Assembly: GCF_010501095.1 (NCBI RefSeq)
Contig: NZ_QVMP01000010.1
Span: forward strand, 1-64,000
Length of the DNA stretch: 64,000 bases
Direction: 5' to 3'
DNA from: Dysgonomonas sp. 520
GTDB lineage: Bacteria > Bacteroidota > Bacteroidia > Bacteroidales > Dysgonomonadaceae
The position numbers and the translations under genes were made by a program. The notes under the pieces were generated by a model. The model did no database searches. It was not told the DNA's origin and saw only the letters and a list, made by a program, of their open reading frames with translations. This document shows, piece by piece, positions 12,075 to 23,037 of the stretch (the first letter of the stretch is position 1; each line of letters starts with the position of its first letter).

Positions 12075-12890
12075 TTAATTTGTAAGGGCAAAAGCTGCGA
12101 TAGCATTCTCAAGGTTCTGAGCTCTTGCTATCACTAGAGGAAACATTCTGTCTGGAGCAGCAAAACTAGCAGCAGATGCATACAATGCAACTGTTACAGG
12201 AGCAGTGTGGATATTGTCTATAATCAAGAATCCGGTTATCATACTGGCTCCAAAAGGATATACTCTTCCACTTACTAAAGAAGTGTTGGTAGGGTATATT
12301 ATATACGGAGCTTCAGCTGCTACAGCGGCTCGAAAATGAGTTCGTACCCATACATGAGCATAAGGGAGATCTGCATTTGTAGGTCTTGTGTACATATTAT
12401 TAGGCATAGCATGTACAGCTACCATAACAAACCATCTGCCGGGAGGCAAACTCAATCTGCATCCGGTATCATAACTTACACCTCCAGTAGTGGTGAAAGT
12501 AAGTCCATCATTGGCAAATATTGCCCGAGGAGCGGCTACTGTTGTTCCCACATCTTGCCACTCAGCCCTTCCTGTATTATCCATCGCAGTCAATACCCTG
12601 CCTATGGCTTGCGAACCGTCCCGCAAGCTGAAACCCTGCCCTTGTGCACTGCTTCTGATATCTACTTTTGTTTGGGGTGCATTTGTTCCTACACCAACCC
12701 TACCTAGGGTATCTACCACTACATCGTCCGAAATGTTTGTGTTGCCGTTTGTGTTTCGTGCCGCGTCAATGTGAAATACACCTTGCGGACTTTCTGTGTT
12801 TACTCCAACCTGTGCCATTAAAGAAACCGATAGGAAGAATATTTGCACAGTAAAAAAAATCTTCGTTTTCATCATTTTGTTTTTTCTCAT
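12075..12890 (-). CDS. secreted fibre-like surface protein, locus 2
   Basis: 271 residues from the first ATG. The tandem ATG at codons 6-7 (12875/12872) may be the true start, since it leaves a standard signal peptide (MKTKIFF to SLMAQ). Residues 27-120 match the protein at 6997-7791: QVGVNTESPQGVFHID, RNTNGNTN, DDVVVDTLGRVGVGTNAPQTKVDIRS, DGSQAIGRVL. The C-terminal 150 residues are unlike that copy and contain GGVSYDTGCRLSLPPGRWFV, which suggests a beta-sandwich tip of C1q/TNF-like shape (a guess from pattern). An adhesin or receptor-binding function is inferred. The gene diverges from the AraC-type gene at 13225-14037. Confidence 0.75.
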   Translation of the reverse strand: MRKNKMMKTKIFFTVQIFFLSVSLMAQVGVNTESPQGVFHIDAARNTNGNTNISDDVVVDTLGRVGVGTNAPQTKVDIRSSAQGQGFSLRDGSQAIGRVLTAMDNTGRAEWQDVGTTVAAPRAIFANDGLTFTTTGGVSYDTGCRLSLPPGRWFVMVAVHAMPNNMYTRPTNADLPYAHVWVRTHFRAAVAAEAPYIIYPTNTSLVSGRVYPFGASMITGFLIIDNIHTAPVTVALYASAASFAAPDRMFPLVIARAQNLENAIAAFALTN

Positions 12891-12949
12891 ATTAGTTGTT
12901 TTGTGTGTTTATGAAATATTTTAATACCTGATTATTTGCATCGCAATCA

Positions 12950-12972
12950 TCCGTCACTTATAAGGTGACAGA
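12950..12972. repeat. inverted repeat 2L
   Basis: A 23-bp repeat with core GTCAC-TTATAAG-GTGAC, matching the partner at 14066-14088 in inverted orientation at 22 of 23 positions. It lies in the predicted 5' UTR of surface protein 2, the equivalent of repeat 1R. Confidence 0.88.
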
Positions 12973-13027
12973 AATGTTAATGCTTTGTTTGTAAAATGTT
13001 TATATCGTGGTATTTAATTAATCGCAG

Positions 13028-13035
13028 GAAAGCTA
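13028..13035 (-). promoter_or_regulatory. candidate surface-protein promoter, locus 2
   Basis: TAGCTTTC on the minus strand (one base off TAnnTTTG), 55 bases inside repeat 2L. The surrounding ATTAT-GC-TTT and ATTAATTAAA match locus 1. It would give a UTR with the repeat at about +50 to +72. The rest of the 12891-13224 gap is AT-rich without a gene. Confidence 0.4.
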
Positions 13036-13224
13036 TAATTCGATAATGTGAGCTATTTGTTAAACATATTCATCGTCCTATGTATATGAGACGTTTTATG
13101 TTATCACTAATATGCTGATAATATGATATTTCAATGAAATAAATGCAGGCTTTGAAAAATATACACAAAAATAATTTGTGCAATTTTCGTTAAACACGCT
13201 GAATCTTAATGCTTAAACAACAAA

Positions 13225-14037
13225 ATGATGAAAAAACTTGATGTTGAGAAACCGATAGATTTCGTCTGTCTGAAACAAGGGCAGACTTTGTGTTTGGAGG
13301 CAGGAGAAAACAAGATTATCCTGGTTGTGGAGGGAGAGGTATATTGTAGCATCTCTAAGATAACGATACTTGCTTCAAAAATGGCTTTTTATTCTTTCAG
13401 AGAAAAAGTATCGGTTGTGGCTGTGAAAGACTCCCAAATCGTTTTATTCCGGTTTTCGTACGAATCGCATCTTTGTAAAGTCTTGTCTCCTTTGGATGTA
13501 ACGACCGAGCGAATAGACGGCAGAACGATTCTGCTTCCGGTGAAAAGCATCATTATGGACTATCTGCAAACCGTTAAAGTATATAACAGCAGGTTTATAG
13601 TAGATAGTTATTTGTCGGACTTAAAGCTAAGGGAATTCGGGTATATACTCAAGTCCGTTTATAAGGAAAACCAATTACAGGATTTTTTCAGGCTTCTGCC
13701 CTATGATGATATGTTGTTTTTTCAGATGGTATATTCATTTCTTCCCGAAATTCGTTCGGTAGGCCAGTTGGCACAAAAAATGAGTTACAGCTATTCGGGT
13801 TTTAACAAGCGTTTTCGACGGGTTTTCAATACATCGGCATACAATTGGATAAAAGAAAATAAGGCGATACAGGTTTTTAGAGATATCTGCCAAACAAACA
13901 TGAGCCTGAAGCAGATTAGCAACAGCCATAAGTTTGCAACCTTATCTCATTTCAATGAGTTTTGTCATAAGAATCTGGGTAATTCACCGTCACAAATTCG
14001 AAGAAAAAATAAAGCGAAACATATTGTTCAACTTTAA
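13225..14037 (+). CDS. AraC-type transcriptional regulator, locus 2
   Basis: 270 residues, a paralogue of the regulator at 5772-6632. The N-terminal sensor-like region (VVEGEVYCSIS) is strongly diverged. The C-terminal AraC-type DNA-binding part (about 175-262) is closely conserved: MSYSYSGFNKRFRRVF, SLKQIS, KFATLSHFNEFCHKNLG, SPSQIRRKNK. The next ATG (13228) is an alternative start. The gene lies in a segment bounded by inverted repeats 2L and 2R, with 1093 bp between them against 1095 in locus 1. Here the stop is 29 bases before the repeat. The divergent surface-protein gene is the likely target (inference). Confidence 0.85.
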   Translation: MMKKLDVEKPIDFVCLKQGQTLCLEAGENKIILVVEGEVYCSISKITILASKMAFYSFREKVSVVAVKDSQIVLFRFSYESHLCKVLSPLDVTTERIDGRTILLPVKSIIMDYLQTVKVYNSRFIVDSYLSDLKLREFGYILKSVYKENQLQDFFRLLPYDDMLFFQMVYSFLPEIRSVGQLAQKMSYSYSGFNKRFRRVFNTSAYNWIKENKAIQVFRDICQTNMSLKQISNSHKFATLSHFNEFCHKNLGNSPSQIRRKNKAKHIVQL

Positions 14038-14054
14038 GAAAAAGTGAACTCATT

Positions 14055-14109
14055 AAATAAAAAAATCTGTCACCTTATAAGTGACAGATGACTTGATGCC
14101 CTGACTATC
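14055..14109 (-). ncRNA. candidate 55-nt RNA, locus 2
   Basis: Mirror of the candidate at 5746-5800. A minus-strand TACATTTG (14116-14123), a start about 7 bases on, repeat 2R folding as an 8-bp hairpin with a 7-base loop, then a run of seven T and ATTT. The hairpin is complementary to the 5' UTR repeat of surface protein 2, with one G-U pair. The terminator shape is stronger than in locus 1. No expression evidence is available. Confidence 0.42.
14066..14088. repeat. inverted repeat 2R
   Basis: Partner of 2L, core GTCAC-CTTATAA-GTGAC on the plus strand, 29 bases past the regulator stop. On the minus strand it is followed by a T-run, so it can act as a terminator for leftward transcription. 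Confidence 0.88.
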
Positions 14110-14115
14110 AGCGAA

Positions 14116-14123
14116 CAAATGTA
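14116..14123 (-). promoter_or_regulatory. promoter box pointing into the regulator cassette, locus 2
   Basis: TACATTTG on the minus strand, exact TAnnTTTG, 27 bases outside repeat 2R and downstream of the rpoC terminator. The -33 region has no clear TTG, so this is weaker than its counterpart at 5710-5739. Confidence 0.5.
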
Positions 14124-14249
14124 TAAATTTTTTGATAAAATGCATATTTATCTATGTTAAAAAAAATGATAGGAATGAATCTGCAGATTCTTCGAATATT
14201 TTAGTTTAAATCCGGGCAACTGTTTTTATTGATAAGACACAGATAAATA

Positions 14250-14284
14250 AAAACAGGCTGCTAGATTATTTAGCAGCCTGTTTT
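14250..14284 (-). terminator. rpoC operon terminator
   Basis: AAAACAGGCTGCTA and TAGCAGCCTGTTTT make a 14-bp stem with a 7-base loop. On the minus strand it continues with TTTTTATTT. It ends the long ribosomal/RNA polymerase transcript. Confidence 0.9.
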
Positions 14285-14305
14285 CTATAATAAGGTAACG
14301 TAAGA

Positions 14306-17300
14306 TTAATCTACATTGTCAAAATCCACAACTGTTTTTCTGTTGGCTGCAACACGATCGAAATCGTCTTTGTTTCCAACAACAAGTTTTTCGAATTCTC
14401 TCAAACCTGTTCCGGCAGGGATTAGGTGACCACAGATAACGTTTTCTTTCAAACCTTCAAGTCTGTCTACTTTCGCATTGATTGCGGCTTCGTTAAGCAC
14501 CTTAGTTGTTTCCTGGAACGAAGCGGCAGACATAAAGCTGGTAGTTTGAAGAGCCGCACGCGTGATACCTTGCAATATCTGATTAGCTGTTGCAGGAACT
14601 GCATCCCTCACTTCAACAGGGCGGAGGTCGCGACGTTTCAGCATAGAGTTTTCATCTCTCAATTTGCGGGCAGTAACAATCTGTCCGGGTTCGAATGTAG
14701 AAGAATCACCAGCGTCTACCACAACCTTTTTACCCCAGATACGATCATTTTCTTCCATAACATCGTGTTTGTCAACAACCTGCTGCTCTAAGAAACGAGT
14801 GTCTCCCGGATCAACGATTTCAACTTTACGCATCATCTGGCGAACAATAACCTCAAAGTGTTTGTCATTGATTTTCACACCTTGCAGGCGATATACGTCC
14901 TGAACTTCGTTCACGATATATTCCTGAACAGCAGTAGGTCCTTTAATGGCAAGGATATCGGAAGGTGTTGTTGCACCATCAGACAACGGCATACCTGCAC
15001 GTACGAAGTCATTTTCCTGAACCAGTATTTGTTTTGAAAGAGGAACAAGATATTTCTTCGTTTCACCTGTTTTAGATGTTACGATAATTTCCCTGTTACC
15101 ACGTTTGATTTTACCAAATGCAACCTCTCCGTCAATTTCAGATACAACGGCAGGATTGGACGGGTTACGAGCTTCGAATAATTCGGTTACACGAGGAAGA
15201 CCTCCGGTGATATCACCAGCCTTACCAACAGCACGAGGAATCTTAACAAGAACATCTCCCGCTTTCATCATCTCCCCGCTATCTTTCATAACGTGAGCTC
15301 CAAGAGGTAAACTGTATGTTTTGATTATATTGCCTTTTTCGTCAAGAATATTTGCCTCCGGTGCTTTAGTCTTATCACGAGACTCGATGATGATTTTTTC
15401 TTTCAAACCTGTTTGCTCATCCGACTCAACCTTGTATGTAACGTTTTCAATTACGTTGTGGAATTGAATTTTACCGGTTGCTTCGGAAATGATCACGGCG
15501 TTGAATGGGTCCCATTCACAGATCAAATCACCTTTCTTAACAGTGTCTCCTTCATTGAAGAAGAGTTTAGAACCATAAGGTATATTATGAGTAAGCAATA
15601 CAATTTTTGTATTCGGGTCAACTACACGAAGTTCAACCAGACGGCTAACCACGATTTGTGCTTTCTTGCCGGTTTCATCCACAGTTTCAACCACACGTAG
15701 GTCGTCTATTTCAAGAATACCATCGTATTTGGTAACAATGCTGTTTTCAGTTGCAATGTTAGATGCGATACCCCCAACGTGGAACGTACGAAGCGTCAAC
15801 TGTGTACCCGGCTCACCGATTGATTGCGCTGCGATAACACCAACTGCCTCACCTTTCTGAACCATGCGGTTAGTGGCAAGATTACGTCCATAACATTTTG
15901 CACAAACACCTTTCTTCGATTCACATGTCAATACGGAACGGATCTCGACACGTTCGATTGGCGAATCCTGAATAAGTGCAGCTTTATCTTCTGTAATTTC
16001 CTCACCGGAGTGAACAATGATTTCAGCAGTGAGAGGATGTTGTATATCGTGAACAGAAACACGTCCAAGGATTCTTTCGTACAGCGAAGCAACAACCTCT
16101 TCGTTGTTCTTCAATTCGGTACAAACAAGTCCACGAAGTGTTCCACAGTCTTCTTCGTTGATGACAACGTCTTGAGATACGTCAACCAAACGACGAGTCA
16201 GATACCCGGCGTCGGCAGTTTTCAGAGCCGTATCGGCAAGACCCTTACGGGCACCGTGGGTAGAGATAAAGTACTCCAACACAGACAGACCTTCTTTAAA
16301 GTTAGAAAGGATAGGGTTTTCAATAATCTGAGCACCTTCCGCTCCACTTTTCTGAGGTTTAGCCATCAAACCACGCATACCGGACAACTGGCGAATCTGT
16401 TCTCTCGAACCACGGGCTCCGGAATCCAACATCATATATACAGAGTTGAATCCTTGATTGTCTTCCGAAAGTTGTTTCATTAAGATATTTGACAATCTTG
16501 AGTTGACGTGTGTCCAAGTATCAATAATCTGGTTGTAACGCTCGTTATTGGTGATGAATCCCATATTGTAGTTAGCCATAATCTGTTCAACTTCATCATA
16601 ACCTTTCGCTACAAGCTCGTCTTTTTCTACCGGAATGATCACATCTTCAAGGTTGAACGACAAACCTCCACGGAATGCCATCATGTAACCCAAATCCTTA
16701 ATATCGTCAAGGAATTGTGCTGTTTTAGCAACTCCCGCAAGTTTGATCACATTACCGATAATGTCACGAAGCGATTTTTTAGAAAGAATTTCGTTGATAT
16801 ATCCAACTTCGGCCGGAGTATGTTGATTTACAAGAATACGTCCTACTGTTGTTTCTTTCATCACGGTAACAGCATTACCGTTTTCGTCCAAATCTCTTAC
16901 ATATACTTTAACGAGTGCGTGAATGTCAACTTTCTTTTCGTTGTAAGCAATGATTGCTTCTTCCGGTCCGTAGAAAGTAAGACCTTCACCCATTGCTCCC
17001 GGACGAATCTTTGTAATATAATACAATCCAAGAACCATGTCCTGAGATGGTACGGTAATAGGTGCACCATTGGCAGGGTTAAGTATATTGTGTGATGCAA
17101 GCATCAACATTTGAGCTTCAAGTATGGCGTCATTGCCCAAAGGTAAGTGAACAGCCATCTGGTCACCGTCGAAGTCGGCATTGAACGCAGTACACGACAG
17201 TGGGTGCAACTGAATAGCTTTACCACCGATCATTTTCGGTTGGAATGCCTGAATACCCAAACGGTGTAGGGTAGGGGCACGGTTCAGAAGAACAGGGTGT

Positions 17301-18589
17301 CCTTTCATCACATGTTCAAGAATATCCCAAACCACAGGTTCTTTACGGTCTACAATTTTCTTTGCCGATTTCACCGTTTTCACTATTCCGCGCTCGATTA
17401 GTTTACGGATAATGAATGGTTTGTAAAGTTCGGCAGCCATATCTTGTGGAATACCGCACTCGTGCATTTTCAATTCAGGACCAACGACAATTACCGAACG
17501 AGCCGAATAGTCGACACGTTTACCCAAAAGGTTTTGACGGAAACGTCCTTGCTTACCTTTCAAACTGTCGGAAAGAGATTTCAACGGACGGTTAGATTCT
17601 GTTTTGATCGCGCTCGATTTACGAGAGTTGTCGAACAATGAATCCACAGCTTCCTGAAGCATACGTTTTTCGTTACGAAGAATCACGTCAGGAGCTTTTA
17701 TGTCTATCAGTCTTTTCAGACGGTTGTTACGTATAATTACACGACGATACAAGTCGTTCAAGTCGGAAGTTGCGAAACGACCTCCATCAAGAGGCACAAG
17801 CGGACGCAACTCAGGTGGAATTACAGGTACGATTTTAACGATCATCCATTCCGGACGGTTTTTACCTTTCGATCCACGGAATGCTTCAACAACCTGAAGT
17901 TGTTTCAGAGCTTCATTCTTACGTTGCTGAGATGTATCTGTATTTGCCCTGTGACGAAGGTTGTTAGCCAAAGAATCGAGATTGATTCTGGCCAACAGGT
18001 CATACACGGCTTCCGCACCCATTTTTGCGATAAATTTGTTAGGATCGGAATCATCTAACAATTGATTATCTTTAGGCAGAGTATCCAGTATATTCAAATA
18101 TTCTTCTTCAGTAAGAAGATCTCTTTCGGCTATACCTTCTTCTTCCTTGATACCCGGTTGTATTACGACATAACGTTCGTAATAAATAATCATATCAAGT
18201 TTTTTGGTTGGTATTCCCAACAGGTAACCCATTTTGTTCGGAAGAGAACGGAAATACCAGATGTGAGCCACAGGCACAACCAAATGGATATGTCCTGTAC
18301 GTTCGCGACGAACCTTTTTCTCAGTTACTTCAACACCGCAACGGTCGCAGACAATGCCTTTGTAACGGATTCTTTTGTACTTACCGCAGTGACATTCAAA
18401 GTCTTTTACCGGTCCGAAGATACGTTCACAGAAAAGTCCGTCACGTTCTGGTTTATAAGTACGATAGTTGATAGTTTCAGGTTTCAAAACCTCACCGCTC
18501 GAACTTTCCAAAATTTCTTCCGGAGAAGCCAGACTTACGGTAATCTTTGAAAAGCTACTCTTTACTTTACTATCTTTTCTAAAAGCCAT
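14306..18589 (-). CDS. rpoC: RNA polymerase beta' subunit
   Basis: 1427 residues, usual length for Bacteroidota. This is the largest polymerase subunit and carries the catalytic magnesium site [12 protein letters not shown] (about residue 470). The N-terminal zinc ribbon holds CHCGKYKR and CDRCGVEV (about 66-88). The second zinc site is [14 protein letters not shown]. The trigger-loop/bridge-helix region includes [10 protein letters not shown] and [19 protein letters not shown]. No gene-splitting or insert is seen. It is the last gene of the rplK-to-rpoC run, followed by a strong terminator. Confidence 0.99.
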   Translation of the reverse strand: MAFRKDSKVKSSFSKITVSLASPEEILESSSGEVLKPETINYRTYKPERDGLFCERIFGPVKDFECHCGKYKRIRYKGIVCDRCGVEVTEKKVRRERTGHIHLVVPVAHIWYFRSLPNKMGYLLGIPTKKLDMIIYYERYVVIQPGIKEEEGIAERDLLTEEEYLNILDTLPKDNQLLDDSDPNKFIAKMGAEAVYDLLARINLDSLANNLRHRANTDTSQQRKNEALKQLQVVEAFRGSKGKNRPEWMIVKIVPVIPPELRPLVPLDGGRFATSDLNDLYRRVIIRNNRLKRLIDIKAPDVILRNEKRMLQEAVDSLFDNSRKSSAIKTESNRPLKSLSDSLKGKQGRFRQNLLGKRVDYSARSVIVVGPELKMHECGIPQDMAAELYKPFIIRKLIERGIVKTVKSAKKIVDRKEPVVWDILEHVMKGHPVLLNRAPTLHRLGIQAFQPKMIGGKAIQLHPLSCTAFNADFDGDQMAVHLPLGNDAILEAQMLMLASHNILNPANGAPITVPSQDMVLGLYYITKIRPGAMGEGLTFYGPEEAIIAYNEKKVDIHALVKVYVRDLDENGNAVTVMKETTVGRILVNQHTPAEVGYINEILSKKSLRDIIGNVIKLAGVAKTAQFLDDIKDLGYMMAFRGGLSFNLEDVIIPVEKDELVAKGYDEVEQIMANYNMGFITNNERYNQIIDTWTHVNSRLSNILMKQLSEDNQGFNSVYMMLDSGARGSREQIRQLSGMRGLMAKPQKSGAEGAQIIENPILSNFKEGLSVLEYFISTHGARKGLADTALKTADAGYLTRRLVDVSQDVVINEEDCGTLRGLVCTELKNNEEVVASLYERILGRVSVHDIQHPLTAEIIVHSGEEITEDKAALIQDSPIERVEIRSVLTCESKKGVCAKCYGRNLATNRMVQKGEAVGVIAAQSIGEPGTQLTLRTFHVGGIASNIATENSIVTKYDGILEIDDLRVVETVDETGKKAQIVVSRLVELRVVDPNTKIVLLTHNIPYGSKLFFNEGDTVKKGDLICEWDPFNAVIISEATGKIQFHNVIENVTYKVESDEQTGLKEKIIIESRDKTKAPEANILDEKGNIIKTYSLPLGAHVMKDSGEMMKAGDVLVKIPRAVGKAGDITGGLPRVTELFEARNPSNPAVVSEIDGEVAFGKIKRGNREIIVTSKTGETKKYLVPLSKQILVQENDFVRAGMPLSDGATTPSDILAIKGPTAVQEYIVNEVQDVYRLQGVKINDKHFEVIVRQMMRKVEIVDPGDTRFLEQQVVDKHDVMEENDRIWGKKVVVDAGDSSTFEPGQIVTARKLRDENSMLKRRDLRPVEVRDAVPATANQILQGITRAALQTTSFMSAASFQETTKVLNEAAINAKVDRLEGLKENVICGHLIPAGTGLREFEKLVVGNKDDFDRVAANRKTVVDFDNVD

Positions 18590-18648
18590 ATATTAATTTG
18601 TATAAAGAGTTAAATATTATTTCAATGTGATAATTAGTATAATGAGAT

Positions 18649-18688
18649 AATGTGCCAAACGGGATTTTTATTGCCTTATTGGCACATT
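18649..18688 (-). other. hairpin in rpoB-rpoC spacer
   Basis: ATGTGCCAA and TTGGCACAT form a 9-bp stem around a 22-base loop in the 117-base gap between rpoB and rpoC. There is no T-run after it on the minus strand, so it is more likely an RNA-processing or stabilising element than a terminator. Confidence 0.5.
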
Positions 18689-18706
18689 TTCACATTGTCA
18701 TATTTC

Positions 18707-21700
18707 TTAATCGAATGTTACGCTTAGTCCAAGGCCTCTCATCTCATGCAACAATACATTCAATGATTCAGGTATTCCTGCCTGTGGCATTGGCTCGCCT
18801 TTAACGATTGCTTCATAAGCTTTAGAACGTCCCACCACGTCGTCCGACTTGATTGTAAGGATTTCTTGCAAGATGTGTGCAGCACCAAATGCTTCAAGTG
18901 CCCAAACCTCCATCTCTCCGAAACGTTGACCCCCGAATTGGGCCTTACCTCCAAGTGGTTGCTGAGTAATAAGTGAATAAGGACCGATTGAACGGGCGTG
19001 CATCTTATCTTCAACCATGTGACCAAGTTTCAACATATAGATGATACCTACAGTTGCAGGCTGGTCGAAGATTTCACCTGTTCCACCATCGTAAAGATAA
19101 GCTTTACCATAACGTGGAATTCCAGCTTCATCTGTCCATTTGTTCAAATCGTCAAGGCTTGCTCCGTCAAAAATAGGAGTGGCGAATTTCGTACCAAGTT
19201 CCCTTCCTGCCCAAGCTAGCACAGTTTCGAAAATCTGTCCAAGGTTCATACGAGAAGGCACCCCTAGAGGGTTCAGTACAATATCTACAGGCGATCCGTC
19301 TGCAAGGAACGGCATGTCTTCCTGACGAACGATACGCGACACGATACCTTTGTTACCGTGGCGTCCCGCCATTTTATCACCCACCTGAATCTTACGTTTC
19401 TTGGCAACGTATACTTTCGCAATCTGTACAATACCGGAAGGAAGTTCATCCCCGATTGTCAGGTCGAAACGTTTACGCTTAAGTTCAGCGTCAAGTTCTT
19501 TATACTTACGTAGATAGTTAACTATAACATCACGAATCAGGTCGTTTTTGTGTTCGTCCGTTGTCCAGTTACTAACCTGAACCGATTCGTAATCTATTCC
19601 GTCAAGAGCAGCTTTTGTAAATTTAGCTCCTTTGGCAATAATATCTGAATTCAAGTAATCTTTTACGCCTTGTGAGGCTTTTCCTTCGGTCAGAACCAGA
19701 AGCTTGTCAACCAAAACCATTTTCAGTTTACCCATCTTAACTTCGTATTCCTCGTCAAGTTTAGGTAACAGAGCTTTGCTCGAAAGTTTTGTTTTACCCT
19801 TCTTCGTAGCTTTAGAGAATAAGTTTGTTCCTATAACAACACCTTTCAATGAAGGGGATGCTTTCAAGGATGCGTCTTTAACATCTCCGGCTTTGTCTCC
19901 GAATATTGCACGAAGAAGTTTTTCTTCCGGCGATGGGTCAGACTCTCCTTTAGGAGTAATCTTACCTATAAGGATATCTCCGGGGCCAACACGAGCTCCA
20001 ACACGGATAATTCCTCTTTCATCCAAATCTTTTGTTGCGTCTTCACTAACGTTAGGAATGTCGGAAGTTAATTCTTCCACACCACGTTTAGTGTCACGCA
20101 CTTCAAGCGAAAATTCTTCAACATGCACAGAAGTCAGGATGTCGTCACGAACGATTCTTTCGTTCAAAACGATAGCATCCTCATAGTTGTATCCCTTCCA
20201 AGGCATGAACGCAACTTTCAGGTTTTTACCTATTGCAAGTTCACCACCTTCGGTAGAATATCCTTCTGTCAGGATTTGATCCAATTCAACCCTGTCGCCT
20301 TTTTTACAAATAGGTCTAAGGTCGATTGTAGTATTTTGGTTTGTTTTCCTGAATTTAGGAATTGTATATGTTTTGACAGAGTCGTCGAAGCTAACAAATT
20401 CTTCGTCATTAGTTCTGTCATATTTAATTTTGATAGTGTCGGCATCTACGTAAACCACTTCACCGGCTCCTTCCGCTACAATTTGTGTACGGGAGTCACG
20501 GATAAGTTGTCCTTCAACACCGGTTCCGACAATCGGAGCCTCTGTGCGAAGCAACGGAACTGCCTGACGCATCATGTTCGATCCCATCAAAGCACGGTTG
20601 GCATCGTCATGCTCAAGGAAAGGAATCAGAGATGCAGCGATTGACGCAATCTGAGTTGGCGAAACGTCCATAAGTTCAACTTCGTCCGGAGTGATCACCG
20701 GATAGTCCGCATCCTGACGTGCTTTTACACGTTTCAAGATGAACGTACCGTCATCGTTCAACGGAGCATTACCTTGCGCAATCAGCTTGTCTTCTTCTTC
20801 TTCGGCCGCAAGATAAATGATACCTTTATCAGACAAATCCACTTTTCCGCTCGCTACCTTACGGTAAGGCGTTTCGATGAATCCAAGTTCATTTATTTTA
20901 GCGTATACACAAAGAGACGAAATCAAACCGATGTTCGGTCCTTCAGGAGTTTCGATCGGACAAAGACGTCCGTAGTGAGTGTAGTGAACGTCACGTACCT
21001 CAAATCCGGCTCTTTCACGAGAAAGACCTCCAGGTCCAAGGGCAGACATACGTCGTTTATGTGTAATCTCGGCCAATGGATTTGTTTGATCCATAAACTG
21101 AGACAAGGCGTTTGTCCCGAAGAATGTATTTACGACAGACGAAATAGTCTTCGCATTGATCAGGTCAATAGGTGTAAATACTTCATTGTCACGAACATTC
21201 ATTCTTTCACGAATGATACGAGCCATACGGTTAAGTCCAACTCCAAACTGGTTGTAAAGTTGTTCTCCAACAGTACGCACACGACGATTGCTCAAGTGGT
21301 CGATATCATCAACAATAGCCTTAGAGTTAATAAGTTCTATCAAATATTTGATGATTTCGATTATATCTTCTTTAGTCAAGACACGAGTATCGGAACTTGT
21401 ATTCAATCCAAGTTTTTTGTTGATTCTGTAACGTCCAACATCTCCCAGATCGTAACGTTTTTCAGAGAAGAACAAGCTGTTGATTACTTCACGAGCACTT
21501 GTATCGTCCGCTGGTTCAGCACTACGAAGCTGGCGATAGATATGTCTTACCGCATCAATTTCCGAGTTACTGGGGTCTTTTTGTAATGTATTATATATTA
21601 TTGCAAAGTCTGAAATATTTTGCGAATCTTTGTGTAATAAGATCGAAGAAACACCCGACTCAAGAATCGCGTCGATATGATCTTTTTCAAGAACAGTTTC

Positions 21701-22519
21701 CCTTTCTATAATAACTTCATTACGTTCAATAGATGTAACCTCACCGGTATCTTCGTCAACGAAGTCCTCCATCCACGTTTTCAAGATTCTGGCGGCTAAT
21801 TTACGGCCTTCAACCTTTTTCAGGTTTTGTTTTGTGGCCTTAACTTCTTCTGCTAAGTCGAATATTTCAAGTATATCCCTATCGCTTTCAAATCCGATAG
21901 CTCTGAGCAATGTAGTTACAGGTAATTTTTTCTTACGGTCGATGTAAGCATACATCACATTGTTGATGTCGGTGGCAAATTCAATCCACGACCCTTTGAA
22001 TGGGATGATACGAGCCGAGTACAATTTTGTACCGTTGGCATGCATACTTTGTCCGAAGAATACACCTGGCGAACGGTGAAGCTGCGATACAACCACACGT
22101 TCAGCACCATTAATAACGAATGTACCTTTTTCGGTCATGTAAGGGATAAGACCAAGATAAACATCTTGGATAACCGTGTCAAAATCCTCATGATCAGGGT
22201 CGGTACAGTAAAGTTTTAGTTTTGCTTTTAAAGGAACGCTATATGTAAGACCTCTTTCGATACACTCTTCGATAGTATAGCGTGGAGGATCGATAAAATA
22301 GTCTAAGAATTCCAATACAAAGTTGTTACGAGTGTCTGCTATGGGAAAGTTTTCCATGAAAACCTTGTAAAGACCTTCGTTTGTTCTGTTTTCAGGAGGG
22401 GTATCAAGTTGTAGAAAATCTCGAAAAGACTTAAGTTGCACTTCAAGGAAATCCGGGTAGTTGAGTGGATTTTTAATTGAAGCAAAATTTACTCTTTTGT
22501 TAGTTGTTGTAGAAGGCAT
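18707..22519 (-). CDS. rpoB: RNA polymerase beta subunit
   Basis: 1270 residues, full length. Conserved landmarks include the rifampicin-region segment [23 protein letters not shown], whose Ser, Asp, His and Arg positions look wild type. [34 protein letters not shown] and the C-terminal [37 protein letters not shown] are also present. It forms the catalytic core with beta'. An attenuator-like hairpin lies between it and rplL, as in many bacteria. Confidence 0.99.
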   Translation of the reverse strand: MPSTTTNKRVNFASIKNPLNYPDFLEVQLKSFRDFLQLDTPPENRTNEGLYKVFMENFPIADTRNNFVLEFLDYFIDPPRYTIEECIERGLTYSVPLKAKLKLYCTDPDHEDFDTVIQDVYLGLIPYMTEKGTFVINGAERVVVSQLHRSPGVFFGQSMHANGTKLYSARIIPFKGSWIEFATDINNVMYAYIDRKKKLPVTTLLRAIGFESDRDILEIFDLAEEVKATKQNLKKVEGRKLAARILKTWMEDFVDEDTGEVTSIERNEVIIERETVLEKDHIDAILESGVSSILLHKDSQNISDFAIIYNTLQKDPSNSEIDAVRHIYRQLRSAEPADDTSAREVINSLFFSEKRYDLGDVGRYRINKKLGLNTSSDTRVLTKEDIIEIIKYLIELINSKAIVDDIDHLSNRRVRTVGEQLYNQFGVGLNRMARIIRERMNVRDNEVFTPIDLINAKTISSVVNTFFGTNALSQFMDQTNPLAEITHKRRMSALGPGGLSRERAGFEVRDVHYTHYGRLCPIETPEGPNIGLISSLCVYAKINELGFIETPYRKVASGKVDLSDKGIIYLAAEEEEDKLIAQGNAPLNDDGTFILKRVKARQDADYPVITPDEVELMDVSPTQIASIAASLIPFLEHDDANRALMGSNMMRQAVPLLRTEAPIVGTGVEGQLIRDSRTQIVAEGAGEVVYVDADTIKIKYDRTNDEEFVSFDDSVKTYTIPKFRKTNQNTTIDLRPICKKGDRVELDQILTEGYSTEGGELAIGKNLKVAFMPWKGYNYEDAIVLNERIVRDDILTSVHVEEFSLEVRDTKRGVEELTSDIPNVSEDATKDLDERGIIRVGARVGPGDILIGKITPKGESDPSPEEKLLRAIFGDKAGDVKDASLKASPSLKGVVIGTNLFSKATKKGKTKLSSKALLPKLDEEYEVKMGKLKMVLVDKLLVLTEGKASQGVKDYLNSDIIAKGAKFTKAALDGIDYESVQVSNWTTDEHKNDLIRDVIVNYLRKYKELDAELKRKRFDLTIGDELPSGIVQIAKVYVAKKRKIQVGDKMAGRHGNKGIVSRIVRQEDMPFLADGSPVDIVLNPLGVPSRMNLGQIFETVLAWAGRELGTKFATPIFDGASLDDLNKWTDEAGIPRYGKAYLYDGGTGEIFDQPATVGIIYMLKLGHMVEDKMHARSIGPYSLITQQPLGGKAQFGGQRFGEMEVWALEAFGAAHILQEILTIKSDDVVGRSKAYEAIVKGEPMPQAGIPESLNVLLHEMRGLGLSVTFD

Positions 22520-22552
22520 AAAATCTTGAATTAATGAACTTATTACTTTTGA

Positions 22553-22594
22553 CGCAAAAAGGTTAAGAACCCTCTTTTACGAAGGTTCCTAACC
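22553..22594 (-). terminator. attenuator between rplL and rpoB
   Basis: On the minus strand GGTTAGGAACC and GGTTCTTAACC form a hairpin (one weak pair) followed by TTTTTGCG. The place matches the partial terminator known between rplL and rpoB in other bacteria, which lowers polymerase-subunit output relative to ribosomal proteins. Confidence 0.6.
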
Positions 22595-22618
22595 AGAATT
22601 CCTGATTACAGGTGTATA

Positions 22619-22996
22619 TTACTTAAGTTCAATTTCAGCTCCAGCTTCTTCTAATTGTTTTTTCAATGCGTCTGCTTCGTCTTTAGTTACACCTTTCTTC
22701 AATTCAGAAGGAGCAGCGTCAACTATATCTTTAGCTTCTTTCAAACCTAATCCTGTAAGTTCTTTAACTGCTTTAACAACAGCAAGTTTGTTTGCTCCAG
22801 CAGCTTTCAAAATAACATCAAATGCTGTTTTTTCTTCAGCAGCTTCAGCAGCACCGGCTGCAGGTCCTGCAGCAACTGCAACTGCAGCAGCAGCTGGTTC
22901 AATACCATATTCAGTTTTAAGGATCTCTGCTAGTTCGCTAACTTCTTTAACTGTTAAATTTACTAGTGTTTCAGCAATAGCTTTAATATCTGCCAT
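22619..22996 (-). CDS. rplL: ribosomal protein bL12 (L7/L12)
   Basis: 125 residues. The N-terminal dimerisation part is followed by an Ala/Gly-rich hinge (about 35-55: [21 protein letters not shown]) and the C-terminal factor-binding domain with [23 protein letters not shown] and [12 protein letters not shown]. It forms the ribosomal stalk with L10 and recruits translation GTPases. It follows rplJ with a 41-base gap in the same transcript. Confidence 0.98.
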   Translation of the reverse strand: MADIKAIAETLVNLTVKEVSELAEILKTEYGIEPAAAAVAVAAGPAAGAAEAAEEKTAFDVILKAAGANKLAVVKAVKELTGLGLKEAKDIVDAAPSELKKGVTKDEADALKKQLEEAGAEIELK

Positions 22997-23037
22997 TTTT
23001 GTATGAATTAAAATTGTTAATTACTTATTTTGTTATA

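Noticed and set aside
5768-14088. The 23-bp inverted repeats as ends of an insertion sequence
   Set aside because: No transposase lies between them and no target-site duplication is visible at either locus; the AraC-type genes are not transposases.
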